From: a virus
Virus record (IMG/VR): IMGVR_UViG_3300025626_001351
Coordinates: 1 to 64,000 of that record
Reading direction: 5' to 3' (one strand)
Length of the DNA stretch: 64,000 bases
Made by a program: the position numbers and the translations under genes. The notes beneath the pieces were generated by a model that worked only from the letters and a program-made list of their open reading frames with translations, was not told where the DNA came from and did no database searches. Shown here in pieces: positions 1-8,246 of this stretch. The first letter of the stretch is position 1, and each line of letters begins with the position of its first letter.

Positions 1-416
1 TTACCAATACCTTTAATCATAAACTCATGAGAGTCATCTGTATAAGTTCTAAATGAATATGTTCCAGATTTATTAGGCTTAAACCATCCTGTATAAATGA
101 TTGCGTATCTATCACTACCCGGTCCATTCCATCTTGGTGGATTCCATTGTTGATAAGGAGTATGGTTACCACCTCTTGGCCCTTGATAACTTGTTATATC
201 TACAGTTGTATCGACATGAAGTGTAGTACCAGCAGAATTAAGATTAACCATATTGTCAAACTCTGAATGAGAATTGGCATTACCGGTATAACCGGCTCCG
301 GAAGATTGATTTCCATAGTGAGTCTTAAGTGACCTTAAGTTTACTGTAGTAGTGGATTGCCCATACGCTTGAGCGCTCAGAACAAGGAATATAACAAGTC
401 TTATTAAATATTTCAT
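1..416 (-). CDS. Secreted PA14-like domain protein, 3' end outside window
   Basis: An open frame begins with ATG at 416 and runs off the left edge without a stop (138 codons visible). The N-terminus has a basic start, a hydrophobic stretch and a small-residue cleavage region (about residues 1-21, ending near AQAYGQS), which reads as a Sec signal peptide. Residues about 98-138 contain RYAIIYTGWFKP, SGTYSF and TDDSHEF, the pattern of PA14/GLEYA-type carbohydrate-binding beta-barrels. It lies downstream of the lysis genes. It may act at the host surface or be a virion adhesin; the missing C-terminus prevents a firmer call. Confidence 0.6.
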   Translation of the reverse strand, partial: MKYLIRLVIFLVLSAQAYGQSTTTVNLRSLKTHYGNQSSGAGYTGNANSHSEFDNMVNLNSAGTTLHVDTTVDITSYQGPRGGNHTPYQQWNPPRWNGPGSDRYAIIYTGWFKPNKSGTYSFRTYTDDSHEFMIKGIG

Positions 417-439
417 AAACCATACTACGGTGATTCAGG

Positions 440-661
440 TTATTTTTTAGCGAATTTCTCAATCCCAGCGATACCAAAGCAACCAAGCGTTATATATACG
501 AATGAGTTGTATATAAATTCATTGATTATTAAATCTTTTCCAAAGTATCCAGTTGCCAAATCAACGATTGCAAATAAAGTCATGACTGCGAAAGACATGA
601 ATCCAATTACGTTTTTTTCGTTAATGTCGTTATTGTCCTTAAATATGTTTTTAAATGCCAT
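440..661 (-). CDS. Putative holin (small two-TM membrane protein)
   Basis: About 73 residues with two predicted membrane helices (roughly residues 20-38 and 49-67 of the short form) separated by a polar turn, and a charged C-terminus ending EKFAKK. It lies immediately downstream of the endolysin, the usual holin position, and would form the inner-membrane lesion that releases the amidase. I prefer the ATG at 661 because GGGAG precedes it at 7 nt; an upstream in-frame ATG at 688 would add nine residues and a dual start is possible. No holin family was recognised by sequence, so the role rests on topology and context. Confidence 0.5.
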   Translation of the reverse strand: MAFKNIFKDNNDINEKNVIGFMSFAVMTLFAIVDLATGYFGKDLIINEFIYNSFVYITLGCFGIAGIEKFAKK

Positions 662-719
662 CCATTTTCTCCCAATATATTTAAACATAATATAACCTTT
701 TGTTAAAACTGATTACTAA

Positions 720-727
720 TATAAATA
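720..727 (-). promoter_or_regulatory. Candidate late AT box before holin gene
   Basis: Coding strand GACTATTTATATTAGT, resembling the box ahead of the tail tube gene (GACTATTTATTAGT). A late-promoter role is inferred from position only. Confidence 0.4.
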
Positions 728-738
728 GTCTACTTTTA

Positions 739-1620
739 CTATAAACTAATCAACATATCCAACAATTCCTCTTGTGGGAACATATCGAATTTATCTTTAC
801 GAGTATTTGTGTGTGTCCACATACCCTTTACTCTACCATAATAAGCATCTTCATTGAATTCAAATCCATCTGCACCTTTTTTCTTAACTTCCTCTACAAG
901 ACCTTTTCTTACATCAATTCCATCTCTATCTGCTATATAAAGTATCCATAAACGAAGTGCTTCGATTTGTTTATCAGAATATTTGTGCCATTCTTTGAAT
1001 CCTCTGAATGGTTTATCTAATGTTACGATTTGTGATTCATGTGCCGTAGTACCAGCGTAAGTTTTTCCATTCTTTAAGTATCCAAAGTTATTTACTTCTA
1101 TACCAACAGAATGTGTATGCATATGTTGAGAACCATTCTTACCTAAGTGCCATCCGTAATGTCCTTCAGGAAATGCTTGAACCATAACACCATCGTAGGT
1201 TTCATCGTTACCTTTGATTGATTGACCACCTAAAACGAATTCAGTTGCTACTGCACCTCTACTATCTCTACCCCAATGGTCTACAGTTCTGTAAGGATTC
1301 TGCCAACCTGCTGTATGATGTAAGAAACAATATTCTTTTTTGGTAATACCACTTTTATATTCACCTTCGGGTAGAAAGTGTCTATTGATTACGAGTCCGT
1401 TTTCTGTTTCATACGTTTTTTCAGAATCATCAGTACTAGCAAGACCCATACAGTCCCAAGTGGAAGGGCCAACAATACCATCAGAATCAAGACCATTGGC
1501 TTTCTGAAACTCTTGAACTGATTTCTTAGTTCCTTCACCGAATATACCATCTGCGCCTATTTCTAAAAATTCTTGTAATAATTTAACTTCTTTACCTCTT
1601 GAACCTACTTTAAGTAACAT
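739..1620 (-). CDS. Endolysin: PG-binding domain plus N-acetylmuramoyl-L-alanine amidase
   Basis: 293 residues. The N-terminus (about 3-58) is a peptidoglycan-binding domain 1 (GSRGKEVKLLQ, ADGIFGEGT, DGIVGPSTW). A linker leads to an Amidase_2-type domain (about 95-215) with FLHHTAGW near 99-106 and THSVGIEVN near 170-178, which supply likely zinc-ligand histidines. It would cleave the amide bond between N-acetylmuramic acid and the stem peptide at lysis. There is no signal peptide, so export depends on a holin, and a candidate follows directly. The start at 1620 has a good AAGGAG ribosome binding site. Confidence 0.9.
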   Translation of the reverse strand: MLLKVGSRGKEVKLLQEFLEIGADGIFGEGTKKSVQEFQKANGLDSDGIVGPSTWDCMGLASTDDSEKTYETENGLVINRHFLPEGEYKSGITKKEYCFLHHTAGWQNPYRTVDHWGRDSRGAVATEFVLGGQSIKGNDETYDGVMVQAFPEGHYGWHLGKNGSQHMHTHSVGIEVNNFGYLKNGKTYAGTTAHESQIVTLDKPFRGFKEWHKYSDKQIEALRLWILYIADRDGIDVRKGLVEEVKKKGADGFEFNEDAYYGRVKGMWTHTNTRKDKFDMFPQEELLDMLISL

Positions 1621-1647
1621 TTTATCTCCTTTATTTGTTTGTAGATA

Positions 1648-1839
1648 CTAATAAGTATGTAGAAATTCTAAAGGTACTCTCCACTCTATTCCAAAGGGGT
1701 CTTTAAGCTCTGCTTCTCCCTTTAGTTCGTTGAGTGATATAAGAGTCACCTTTTCGCCCTCTACCAGACTTCCCCTGTGTGAACTGAAGGTCTTCTTCAT
1801 TAATATTTTTGTTCCTATTTGATTTTCCAAATTTTTCAT
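1648..1839 (-). CDS. Small unknown protein, possibly SH3-like
   Basis: About 63 residues from the ATG at 1839; a TTG at 1863 would add eight residues. The C-terminal half (RGSLVEGEKVTLI, DPFGIEWRVPLEFL) reads like a compact beta-barrel of SH3 type and looks truly coding. It overlaps another open frame (1703-1894) that joins directly onto the preceding gene, so the true N-terminus is uncertain and a frameshifted single gene is possible. Function unknown. Confidence 0.5.
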   Translation of the reverse strand: MKNLENQIGTKILMKKTFSSHRGSLVEGEKVTLISLNELKGEAELKDPFGIEWRVPLEFLHTY

Positions 1840-1894
1840 ATTTTTCAAAATGTTCTTCTTCAAAGTCTATACTTCGAATGTCAATTTTACCCAT
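1703..1894 (-). CDS. Overlapping small ORF, start coupled to upstream gene
   Basis: A 63-codon frame whose ATG (1894) overlaps the stop of the 1887-2132 gene by 8 nt, a spacing typical of coupled genes here. Its first half is acidic (FEEEHFEKYEKF) and looks coding. Its second half (KSGRGRKGDSYITQRTKGRSRA) looks like the out-of-frame reading of the better-formed 1648-1839 frame. Either this is a genuine overlapping gene, or the two frames form one product through a +1 shift or a sequencing error. Low confidence as an independent protein. Confidence 0.3.
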   Translation of the reverse strand: MGKIDIRSIDFEEEHFEKYEKFGKSNRNKNINEEDLQFTQGKSGRGRKGDSYITQRTKGRSRA

Positions 1895-2132
1895 TACTAA
1901 TAACCTTTAAGTTTTTTATTTTTTCTAAGAATTCTTCGACAGTGTAGGTTTTATTTTTGTCGTCTTTTATTTTTATTTCTGAGAGTGTGTCTGGATACTT
2001 TTCTACTAACCTAACAAGAACCTGAAAGCCATCGTCAGCCCAAAAGTTCTTAAACGAAGACTCTCCTAAGATGTTAGTTGAAAAGTCAACATCTTGTTCG
2101 GTGTCATCTGGTAGTAAAATGAAGTATCTCAT
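1887..2132 (-). CDS. Hypothetical small acidic protein
   Basis: 81 residues, acidic, beginning MRYFILLPDDTEQDV, with a C-terminal helix-like segment (YTVEEFLEKIKNLK). No signal peptide, membrane segment or recognised domain. It overlaps the stop of the upstream glycosyltransferase by 4 nt (ATGA), so it is translationally coupled to the glycan cluster's last gene. Function unknown. Confidence 0.65.
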   Translation of the reverse strand: MRYFILLPDDTEQDVDFSTNILGESSFKNFWADDGFQVLVRLVEKYPDTLSEIKIKDDKNKTYTVEEFLEKIKNLKVISNG

Positions 2133-3334
2133 AATTTAATTAAACTATTTTCGTATGTTTTTAGTCTATTAACCTTTATATTAAATATGTCTAATTCAAA
2201 AGAACCGACTTCAAGGTCATTAGAATCTAATATTTCTGATAGCTGTGTTAGCCAAGTGTATGATTGTTGTGTTACACGAGTTGCATCAAATTCTATTTGA
2301 ATATCACATTCAATATTTTGATTGATTCTCTTACCTAAATCAAATTCAGTATCAGGTTGTTCACCTTTAATATACGCATCTATTACATCTTGTGGTAGGT
2401 CAATGTTAATATTATCACACCAAGGTTCTAATGCTTTCAATATATCCTCATTACCATTTGATATAATGAATTGAGTATTAAATTTAGGTGGTACAATTGG
2501 TTTCATTAAAGTGTCGTGTTTACAATAGTGTCCCCACTTTCTTAGAAAGTTACGAGTTGAACGGATGTTCTGAGTCAACCACTCATCGGTTTCTCTGTTC
2601 TTCATAAACACTTCACCATTTGGATTTCTTTCTGCTCCATCTGCAAATCTACTACCTCTACACGTCATGTGATATACACACCCACCCCAAGTCTGAATAA
2701 ACTTATATCCGTTTAAGTGAAATCTATTAAAGATATCAGTATCTTCTTTTGATTGTGGTGCGTACAATGGGTCATGCCCACCAATAGATGTAAAATCTTC
2801 TTTAAACATAAACCATGGAGCGAAGATTCCTTCAGTTTGTTTGGTTGCTTGATTCATTTGTACATCTTTGAACCACTCTAACAATTCGTTTTCTTTGAAT
2901 TCTTCTGGTTCGATTCCGAAATCCATCAATATTTTTTCAGGCCCATCGGGATGTAATGGTGGTTCTATTCTTGTCAATGATACTACACTTAGTGGTGCTA
3001 TATGTTTTACTACAAAATCTAACGCACCTGGCATAAGATACATATCAGCGTGATATATTCCTATAATTGGTGTATCTGCTATCTCTACCAACTCATCGTA
3101 TAAGATTGTATGTCCCAATCTCGTTGGCCCATCATTTCTAATTGCTTTGAAGTTTGGGTCTTTTACCATCATTTCTTCACACCATTCCCAAGTTCCATCG
3201 TTACTGAAATCATCAGCTACACATATTGTTGGTTCTGAGCCACCATTCTTTCTGATTGAATCGTAAGACCACTTTAAGTATTTTAAATTGTTTCTACTTG
3301 GTTGAATGAAACTTATATCTTTTTTACTTATCAT
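2129..3334 (-). CDS. GT2-like glycosyltransferase
   Basis: 401 residues. The N-terminal 230 residues have the GT-A pattern: an opening strand (ISFIQPSRNNLKYL), the sugar-nucleotide strand with VADDFSNDGT, and the metal-binding region IYHADMYLMPG. It resembles the 5604-6503 protein (both have SRNN/SNNN-LxY, YxSIRKN and a late YHxxxRGSxF motif), so the two are paralogs. The remaining ~150 residues are an unassigned tail. It would transfer a sugar from a nucleotide donor; acceptor unknown. It overlaps neighbours by 4 nt on both sides, within the long glycan operon. Confidence 0.8.
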   Translation of the reverse strand: MISKKDISFIQPSRNNLKYLKWSYDSIRKNGGSEPTICVADDFSNDGTWEWCEEMMVKDPNFKAIRNDGPTRLGHTILYDELVEIADTPIIGIYHADMYLMPGALDFVVKHIAPLSVVSLTRIEPPLHPDGPEKILMDFGIEPEEFKENELLEWFKDVQMNQATKQTEGIFAPWFMFKEDFTSIGGHDPLYAPQSKEDTDIFNRFHLNGYKFIQTWGGCVYHMTCRGSRFADGAERNPNGEVFMKNRETDEWLTQNIRSTRNFLRKWGHYCKHDTLMKPIVPPKFNTQFIISNGNEDILKALEPWCDNINIDLPQDVIDAYIKGEQPDTEFDLGKRINQNIECDIQIEFDATRVTQQSYTWLTQLSEILDSNDLEVGSFELDIFNIKVNRLKTYENSLIKL

Positions 3335-3915
3335 AATTTTAAATCTTTTCTTATATCTTTTTTTACCACGTCCAAATACTTCGTTCGTTTCTCATCTGTA
3401 ACAAATGGTACAGACCAAAATTGTTTAGTTTTTCGCCATCTGTTGAGATTCCACCCAAATACAAATGTATAAACTCCCATTACTAATCTTAACTTAACTG
3501 AATTAAGATATAATGTAACAACAGGTAACATCGGTGCACCATGTGTTATATATGTTCTAACTTTCTTATCACTAAGAAATGGTTTTGGATAAGCATACTT
3601 ACCAAATAATGGTACAAATTTATATGCAAACCCCGGCGTGAATACTTCATCAAAGAATGTTTCCATCTTTGGAACTAATCTAAACCACCAAACAGGCGAT
3701 ACAAAGTAGATATGAGTTGACCATGATACCATCTCTTGGTATTCTTTTATTAAGTCGGTTCTGTTACGATGGAGTTTATCATCATATACATCAATAACTT
3801 CATAAGTTTCTTTATTGTCTATAAGTTCATTAACAATCGTGCTGAATATACCATTATAGCAAAACGATTTATGGTCAGGATGACCAACTACTACTAAATG
3901 TTTTTTACTTGACAT
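3331..3915 (-). CDS. NAD(P)H-quinone oxidoreductase-like flavoprotein (Flavodoxin_2 fold)
   Basis: 194 residues matching the NQO1/MdaB/YwrO family: an N-terminal strand-loop VVVGHPDHKSFCYNGI for FMN/FAD phosphate, then FVSPVWWFRLVPKM, FFDEVFTPGFAYKF, and a Gly/His-containing loop THGAP near residue 125. Such enzymes carry out two-electron reduction of quinones or similar acceptors with NAD(P)H. It sits between a glycosyltransferase and a glycosyltransferase-like protein (overlaps of 4 and 11 nt), so it is co-transcribed with sugar genes. A redox flavoprotein is unusual in a phage glycan cluster; its substrate cannot be inferred. Confidence 0.8.
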   Translation of the reverse strand: MSSKKHLVVVGHPDHKSFCYNGIFSTIVNELIDNKETYEVIDVYDDKLHRNRTDLIKEYQEMVSWSTHIYFVSPVWWFRLVPKMETFFDEVFTPGFAYKFVPLFGKYAYPKPFLSDKKVRTYITHGAPMLPVVTLYLNSVKLRLVMGVYTFVFGWNLNRWRKTKQFWSVPFVTDEKRTKYLDVVKKDIRKDLKL

Positions 3916-4726
3916 ACGTCTTTACCTTATTTATTAATTCATCATAGCTTGTTACATGATGAATTGTTTGTCCTGATAGTTTTGGAAAGAATGTTTCATA
4001 TGCGTTCCACTTAACTTCGTATCCTTTAATTCCATATATAATATTCTCACCACCAAAGTATGCAGCTAATGCTGAATTACCCCCTTGTGTTGATATATGA
4101 TGGTTAGCTCTACTCATTACAAGCATTTGAGTGAAATTATAGTCTAAGTTATATTCTTCTGCTAAATCCTGCATTGTTGTTATTCCAGATTGAAAAACTA
4201 AATCTCTATCACCAAATGTCAATTGAGTCGAGTGGTCATTTACTATGTCTGTTAATCCTGGTCTATTGTACACTATATAGAATTTATCTGATAATATCTC
4301 AAATATACGACTTAATGTTGAGATATCCAAATAATTTACAGGATTACTATTCCATTCCATTTGATATTTGTTTGATACAACTACTATTGGTTTATCAAAA
4401 AACATTTGGAACATACCTTTGTAGTGTTCTTTTAAGTTAGGTGGTGACCATTTGTCTTCCCACATTAACTTATCACCAACGATTGGTCTTGAAAAGCACC
4501 CAGCTACATGATTGTGTTGTCTATAATATTGTTGATTATCTATATGGACTCTTAAAAATGGCTCTCTACTCTTGTATATTTCATCAACCCTTATATTAGG
4601 GTATAAAAGACCAGCGCCCTTAGCCGATTTGACTATGACATCATGTCCTGCTTCGTGATACCAATTAATTAAAGGTAGCGCAGCGAACAACTCATATCCA
4701 TATTCTCCGTTTACATCAAAAATCAT
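3905..4726 (-). CDS. Glycosyltransferase-like protein (GT-B type?)
   Basis: 273 residues. It begins with a strand and glycine/tyrosine-rich turn (FDVNGEYGYELFAALPLINWYHEAGHDV) as in GT-B enzymes acting on ADP-heptose or fucose donors. It ends with a donor-site-like region, SRANHHISTQGGNSALAAYFG near 206-226, similar in layout to the sugar-nucleotide loop of GT9/GT11-type proteins. I do not recognise the exact family. Position between an epimerase and glycosyltransferases supports a sugar-transfer role; this is inference. Confidence 0.55.
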   Translation of the reverse strand: MIFDVNGEYGYELFAALPLINWYHEAGHDVIVKSAKGAGLLYPNIRVDEIYKSREPFLRVHIDNQQYYRQHNHVAGCFSRPIVGDKLMWEDKWSPPNLKEHYKGMFQMFFDKPIVVVSNKYQMEWNSNPVNYLDISTLSRIFEILSDKFYIVYNRPGLTDIVNDHSTQLTFGDRDLVFQSGITTMQDLAEEYNLDYNFTQMLVMSRANHHISTQGGNSALAAYFGGENIIYGIKGYEVKWNAYETFFPKLSGQTIHHVTSYDELINKVKTYVK

Positions 4727-5607
4727 TCAGGAAAGTCTAATTTTAATTGTGTATGATATATTGATTGTATGTAAGTTCTTAACTTATCCTCAGGTCTCCA
4801 ACCTAATAATTCAACAGCATCGTTAGTTTCTCGTAATGTTTCTCTGTAATTACCTTTTTGGTCTGGTATATGTTCTATTTCAATTGATGGATTATGTTCT
4901 ATAAACCAACTAGCTACATCGAGTACTGAATGATTCTTACCACATCCAAGCTCCCACGCATCATTATGTTTTGTGTCTGAGTTAGCTACTCTTATTAAAC
5001 CATCGACAATATCTTCTACATGAGTAAAATCTCTACGTTGTAAACCATCACCTACTATTGTAATATTCTGATTTGCCTCTATTTGTCTTCTCCATATACC
5101 AATCACAGCAGCCCAATCACCTTCAACAACTTCATGTGGCCCATATACATTATAGAATCTACAAATCTCAACATCCATTTTGTATGTTGCTTTGTACATT
5201 TTACAAATTTCTTCACCAAGATATTTGTAAGTTGCGTATGGAGATTGATATGGGTCGTGGTGTTTTGATGATGACCCAGCATAAACCATTTTAGTATTAG
5301 TTTTTCTTGCCCACTCACAAATAGCTTGTGTACCTATAACATTTGCGTGAAAGGTTTCCATTGGGTCTATAAATGATGGCTGTATTCTTGACAACCCAGC
5401 CAAATGATATACTACATCGTAATCATCTAACACTAAATACTCAGTTGCAATACACTCTCCTTGGATGTACTGACAGCCTTTTACATGATTTAATTTAGAC
5501 CCAGTTGAGTAATCATCAATTGATGTTACACTGTGTCCATCTGTTAATAATCTTTTAATTAAGTTAGTACCTATAAATCCGGCACCTCCTGTTACTAATA
5601 TTTTCAT
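4723..5607 (-). CDS. NAD-dependent sugar epimerase/dehydratase (extended SDR)
   Basis: 294 residues with the N-terminal Rossmann motif GGAGFIG (residues 7-13), DDYS after strand 2 and the YxxxK catalytic pair in YATYK near 125, preceded by AGSSSKHH. Later RFYNVYGP and RRDFTHVEDIV are typical of UDP-glucose 4-epimerase and nucleotide-sugar dehydratase relatives. It would interconvert or dehydrate an NDP-sugar to supply the neighbouring glycosyltransferases. It overlaps both neighbours by 4 nt. The exact substrate cannot be set from sequence alone. Confidence 0.88.
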   Translation of the reverse strand: MKILVTGGAGFIGTNLIKRLLTDGHSVTSIDDYSTGSKLNHVKGCQYIQGECIATEYLVLDDYDVVYHLAGLSRIQPSFIDPMETFHANVIGTQAICEWARKTNTKMVYAGSSSKHHDPYQSPYATYKYLGEEICKMYKATYKMDVEICRFYNVYGPHEVVEGDWAAVIGIWRRQIEANQNITIVGDGLQRRDFTHVEDIVDGLIRVANSDTKHNDAWELGCGKNHSVLDVASWFIEHNPSIEIEHIPDQKGNYRETLRETNDAVELLGWRPEDKLRTYIQSIYHTQLKLDFPE

Positions 5608-6503
5608 AATAATGGTATTCTGTTAGGGTTATTTGTTCCTTTTATTGGTTTTACAAATGTTTGGTCATCAGTTTGTGGCATCTGACCCCATTTTTCGTAA
5701 AACTTTTTGGAGTTTCTGTTTTCTGACTGGAGTTGTCGTTCACCAGTTCTTGTAATATTATCGTCTTTAAAATGTGAACCACGAGCTGAAAAGTGATATA
5801 AAACACTTTTAGATGACATTACAAACTTATATCCTTCTAATTGCATTCTGATAAATAAATCCATATCGTCAAATGAAGCGGGTGCGAATAGTGGGTCGTT
5901 ACCACCTATCCATATATAATCTTCAGTCTTACAAAAGAAACCAGCCCCACCACCTTTTCTAACACGCGTTTCATCCATTGCCGCAAGCTTTTGAGCCCAC
6001 TCATCAAACCACTCTTTATCAAAGTTGTGGTGGAATTCTCCAAACTCATCAGTTGATACAAATACAGTACCAGGTCGGTAATCAGGGTCATTAGGGAATA
6101 TTTTAGGTTGAATTCTAAATGATGATGCGATTATTCTATCAACCCCATCACCCTCTTCTATAATCTTTTGTAGTTCAATATCTTGATTTGGTGCAATCCA
6201 CATATCTGCATGGATTATATTTACATATTTAGTAGTTACTTTTGATACACAAAAATCCATCCCACCACCTATTCCTCGTGGGACATCGTTATGTTCTATA
6301 AAACCTTTTAAATTTTTGTCTACTTGTAATCGATTCAGTAACCATGCATCTGTACCATCGGTACAATTTTCTGCGTGAATTACAATTGGTTGGTCTTTAT
6401 AGTATGCGTTTTTTCTAATTGACTCATATGCTAACATTACATAGTTCAAATTATTATTTGATGAGATACAACTTGTTATAGGGCTTTCCATACGTCTGTC
6501 CAT
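5604..6503 (-). CDS. GT2-like glycosyltransferase
   Basis: 299 residues with GT-A features: SCISSNNNLNYVMLAYESI, IHAENCTDGTDAWLL, IIHADMWIAP (metal-binding loop) and the late SVLYHFSARGSHF motif shared with the 2129-3334 protein. An in-frame ATG at 6491 would reduce overlap with the upstream gene to 16 nt and is an equally good start. Likely transfers a sugar in the same glycan pathway as its neighbours; donor and acceptor unknown. Confidence 0.78.
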   Translation of the reverse strand: MDRRMESPITSCISSNNNLNYVMLAYESIRKNAYYKDQPIVIHAENCTDGTDAWLLNRLQVDKNLKGFIEHNDVPRGIGGGMDFCVSKVTTKYVNIIHADMWIAPNQDIELQKIIEEGDGVDRIIASSFRIQPKIFPNDPDYRPGTVFVSTDEFGEFHHNFDKEWFDEWAQKLAAMDETRVRKGGGAGFFCKTEDYIWIGGNDPLFAPASFDDMDLFIRMQLEGYKFVMSSKSVLYHFSARGSHFKDDNITRTGERQLQSENRNSKKFYEKWGQMPQTDDQTFVKPIKGTNNPNRIPLL

Positions 6504-7426
6504 TTATATGTTTTAGTTTGTTTCATAAAATTGTAAGCATTATATTTTGAATATTCACTTGCTATTTTATACCAATCATTGGATTTTCTTTGTGCGTTTA
6601 TATCAAGACCAACCTCTTTATCTACATAACTTCTCTTTCGTGGGTGTTCTCTATTGTGTACTAACAATATATTCTTTACAATATACAACGGAATTTGGTT
6701 ATTTCCAAACATTAGTAGCATTTTATTCATTATTGCTGTATCTTCATGAGTAAAGAATGTTGATTTTGGTATATTAACACCACTTTTTACTAAATCTGAT
6801 GACATTATTAACCCACATCCATTAAATTTATAGTCATAGGTAGCTTCAATCATTGGTGATTCAACATTTGAGTTTATCTCTTCCATTTTATCATAACCCA
6901 TATAACATCTTGTTCCATACCATGCGTGTGGGTCTCTTGGTAAGTCTGTTAGTTTAGGATGTTCCAATGGTTTCCACGAATCATCCCACATTTTACAAGT
7001 AGAGAAGAAACCTAACCATTTAGGAGTATCATCTTTTACAGCTTCTTGTAGTGATAATATTGATTCAATACATTGAGATGGTACTAGCATATCAGATTCA
7101 CCCCAAAACAATACATCTGTTAATTCAGAGTATTTTTCATTGAAATCTCGTCTATAATCTGCGATAGTATATAAATCACCTTCTGTTCTATATGTAATTT
7201 GATAACCTTTAAGCTTGTATTGATTACACACTCTGATATACTTTTCCATAATATAAGTTAGCATATCAACTTCGTCAGAACATTTTTCTAAATCTTGATT
7301 TGTGACCATACACATATCAATCAAAACTTTATCCTTTTGGCCACCTATTGATTTGATTAAAGAATCTAAATATTCTTCAAACATTTCAATCTCGTACCAT
7401 TGTACTAAACAACCAGCTGCTACCAT
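6476..7426 (-). CDS. Putative glycosyltransferase (GT-A-like)
   Basis: About 316 residues from the ATG at 7426, which overlaps the upstream stop by 7 nt; an ATG at 7453 is possible but would give a 34-nt overlap. The centre holds VLFWGESDMLVP, a GT-A-like metal/donor loop, followed by substrate-pocket candidates (WLGFFSTCKMWDD, FNGCGLIMSSDLV, FFTHEDTAIMNKML). The last motif resembles the EDxxL region of GT2-type enzymes. Family assignment is tentative, supported by its place inside the glycan operon. Confidence 0.6.
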   Translation of the reverse strand: MVAAGCLVQWYEIEMFEEYLDSLIKSIGGQKDKVLIDMCMVTNQDLEKCSDEVDMLTYIMEKYIRVCNQYKLKGYQITYRTEGDLYTIADYRRDFNEKYSELTDVLFWGESDMLVPSQCIESILSLQEAVKDDTPKWLGFFSTCKMWDDSWKPLEHPKLTDLPRDPHAWYGTRCYMGYDKMEEINSNVESPMIEATYDYKFNGCGLIMSSDLVKSGVNIPKSTFFTHEDTAIMNKMLLMFGNNQIPLYIVKNILLVHNREHPRKRSYVDKEVGLDINAQRKSNDWYKIASEYSKYNAYNFMKQTKTYKWTDVWKAL

Positions 7427-8244
7427 AATGTATCTCTTGGAATTCCTTCCCAACCAGGATTAGTTTCTGAATCTATTACCCACGAAACACCCTGCTTCTG
7501 TAACCATTGGTAAATACCTTTAGTTGCGTTTGCTACTGATTTGATTTCCCTTGGCCCCATTGATGTTTTTGCATAAACAATCTTTTCATGTTCATTACCA
7601 TAGAAGTGTTCTTGGAATACTCGTTGTGTATCGTCTTCAGTACCTTTTTCAAAAGATGACAAGTCACCAATGTCCCAACCAACTGTTACTATTTTTCTAA
7701 CACCTAAGTATAAACAAAGTGGTATAGCCATTTCGTACATAATACCTGGCCCCCATGGTTGATTCATACCATATTCGGGGTGGTCTAATTTCATAGAATC
7801 CCAATCTTCCATTTCTGACAATGAATGAATCATTTTATTTGGGCCTACACCACCACCAACGTTTGGATTGTTTCTAAATATAGGAATGAATAAGTCTGAT
7901 TCTAAATTATTATCGAATATCATTTGTGGATGAAATTGTTCAAATATTGCCCAAGTAACAATTGATTTATTATTTGTCCAATCGTATGGTGCAAAGTTAC
8001 ACCAATTTAGTAGATGGAAATCTGCTACATCTTTTAGAATATTATATGATTGTTTGATTGGTAAACAAAGTTTATCTTCCATAAACTCGTTTAAAAATTC
8101 AGTATCATATTTTTTTAATGATGGGCCCCCTGCTATTATGTACGCAGTTTCATCTTTGTATTGATTTTTTAATACCTCTAAACGTTCTTGTGGTTCTTCT
8201 AATTTTAGAAGTTCTTCTCGTAACTTACTTGTTTGTAACTTCAT
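7420..8244 (-). CDS. DUF115/MptE-like protein
   Basis: 274 residues. Residues 34-45 read AYIIAGGPSLKK, the hallmark of the DUF115/Maf (6-hydroxymethylpterin pyrophosphokinase MptE-like) Rossmann fold, and a second strand-loop VRKIVTVGWDIGDLSS lies near 181-196. Relatives occur in surface-glycan and flagellin-glycosylation loci, where they are linked to nonulosonic-acid modification, and in many marine phages. Here it lies between an FkbM methyltransferase and a glycosyltransferase. Biochemical role not assigned. Confidence 0.6.
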   Translation of the reverse strand: MKLQTSKLREELLKLEEPQERLEVLKNQYKDETAYIIAGGPSLKKYDTEFLNEFMEDKLCLPIKQSYNILKDVADFHLLNWCNFAPYDWTNNKSIVTWAIFEQFHPQMIFDNNLESDLFIPIFRNNPNVGGGVGPNKMIHSLSEMEDWDSMKLDHPEYGMNQPWGPGIMYEMAIPLCLYLGVRKIVTVGWDIGDLSSFEKGTEDDTQRVFQEHFYGNEHEKIVYAKTSMGPREIKSVANATKGIYQWLQKQGVSWVIDSETNPGWEGIPRDTLW

Positions 8245-8246
8245 TA

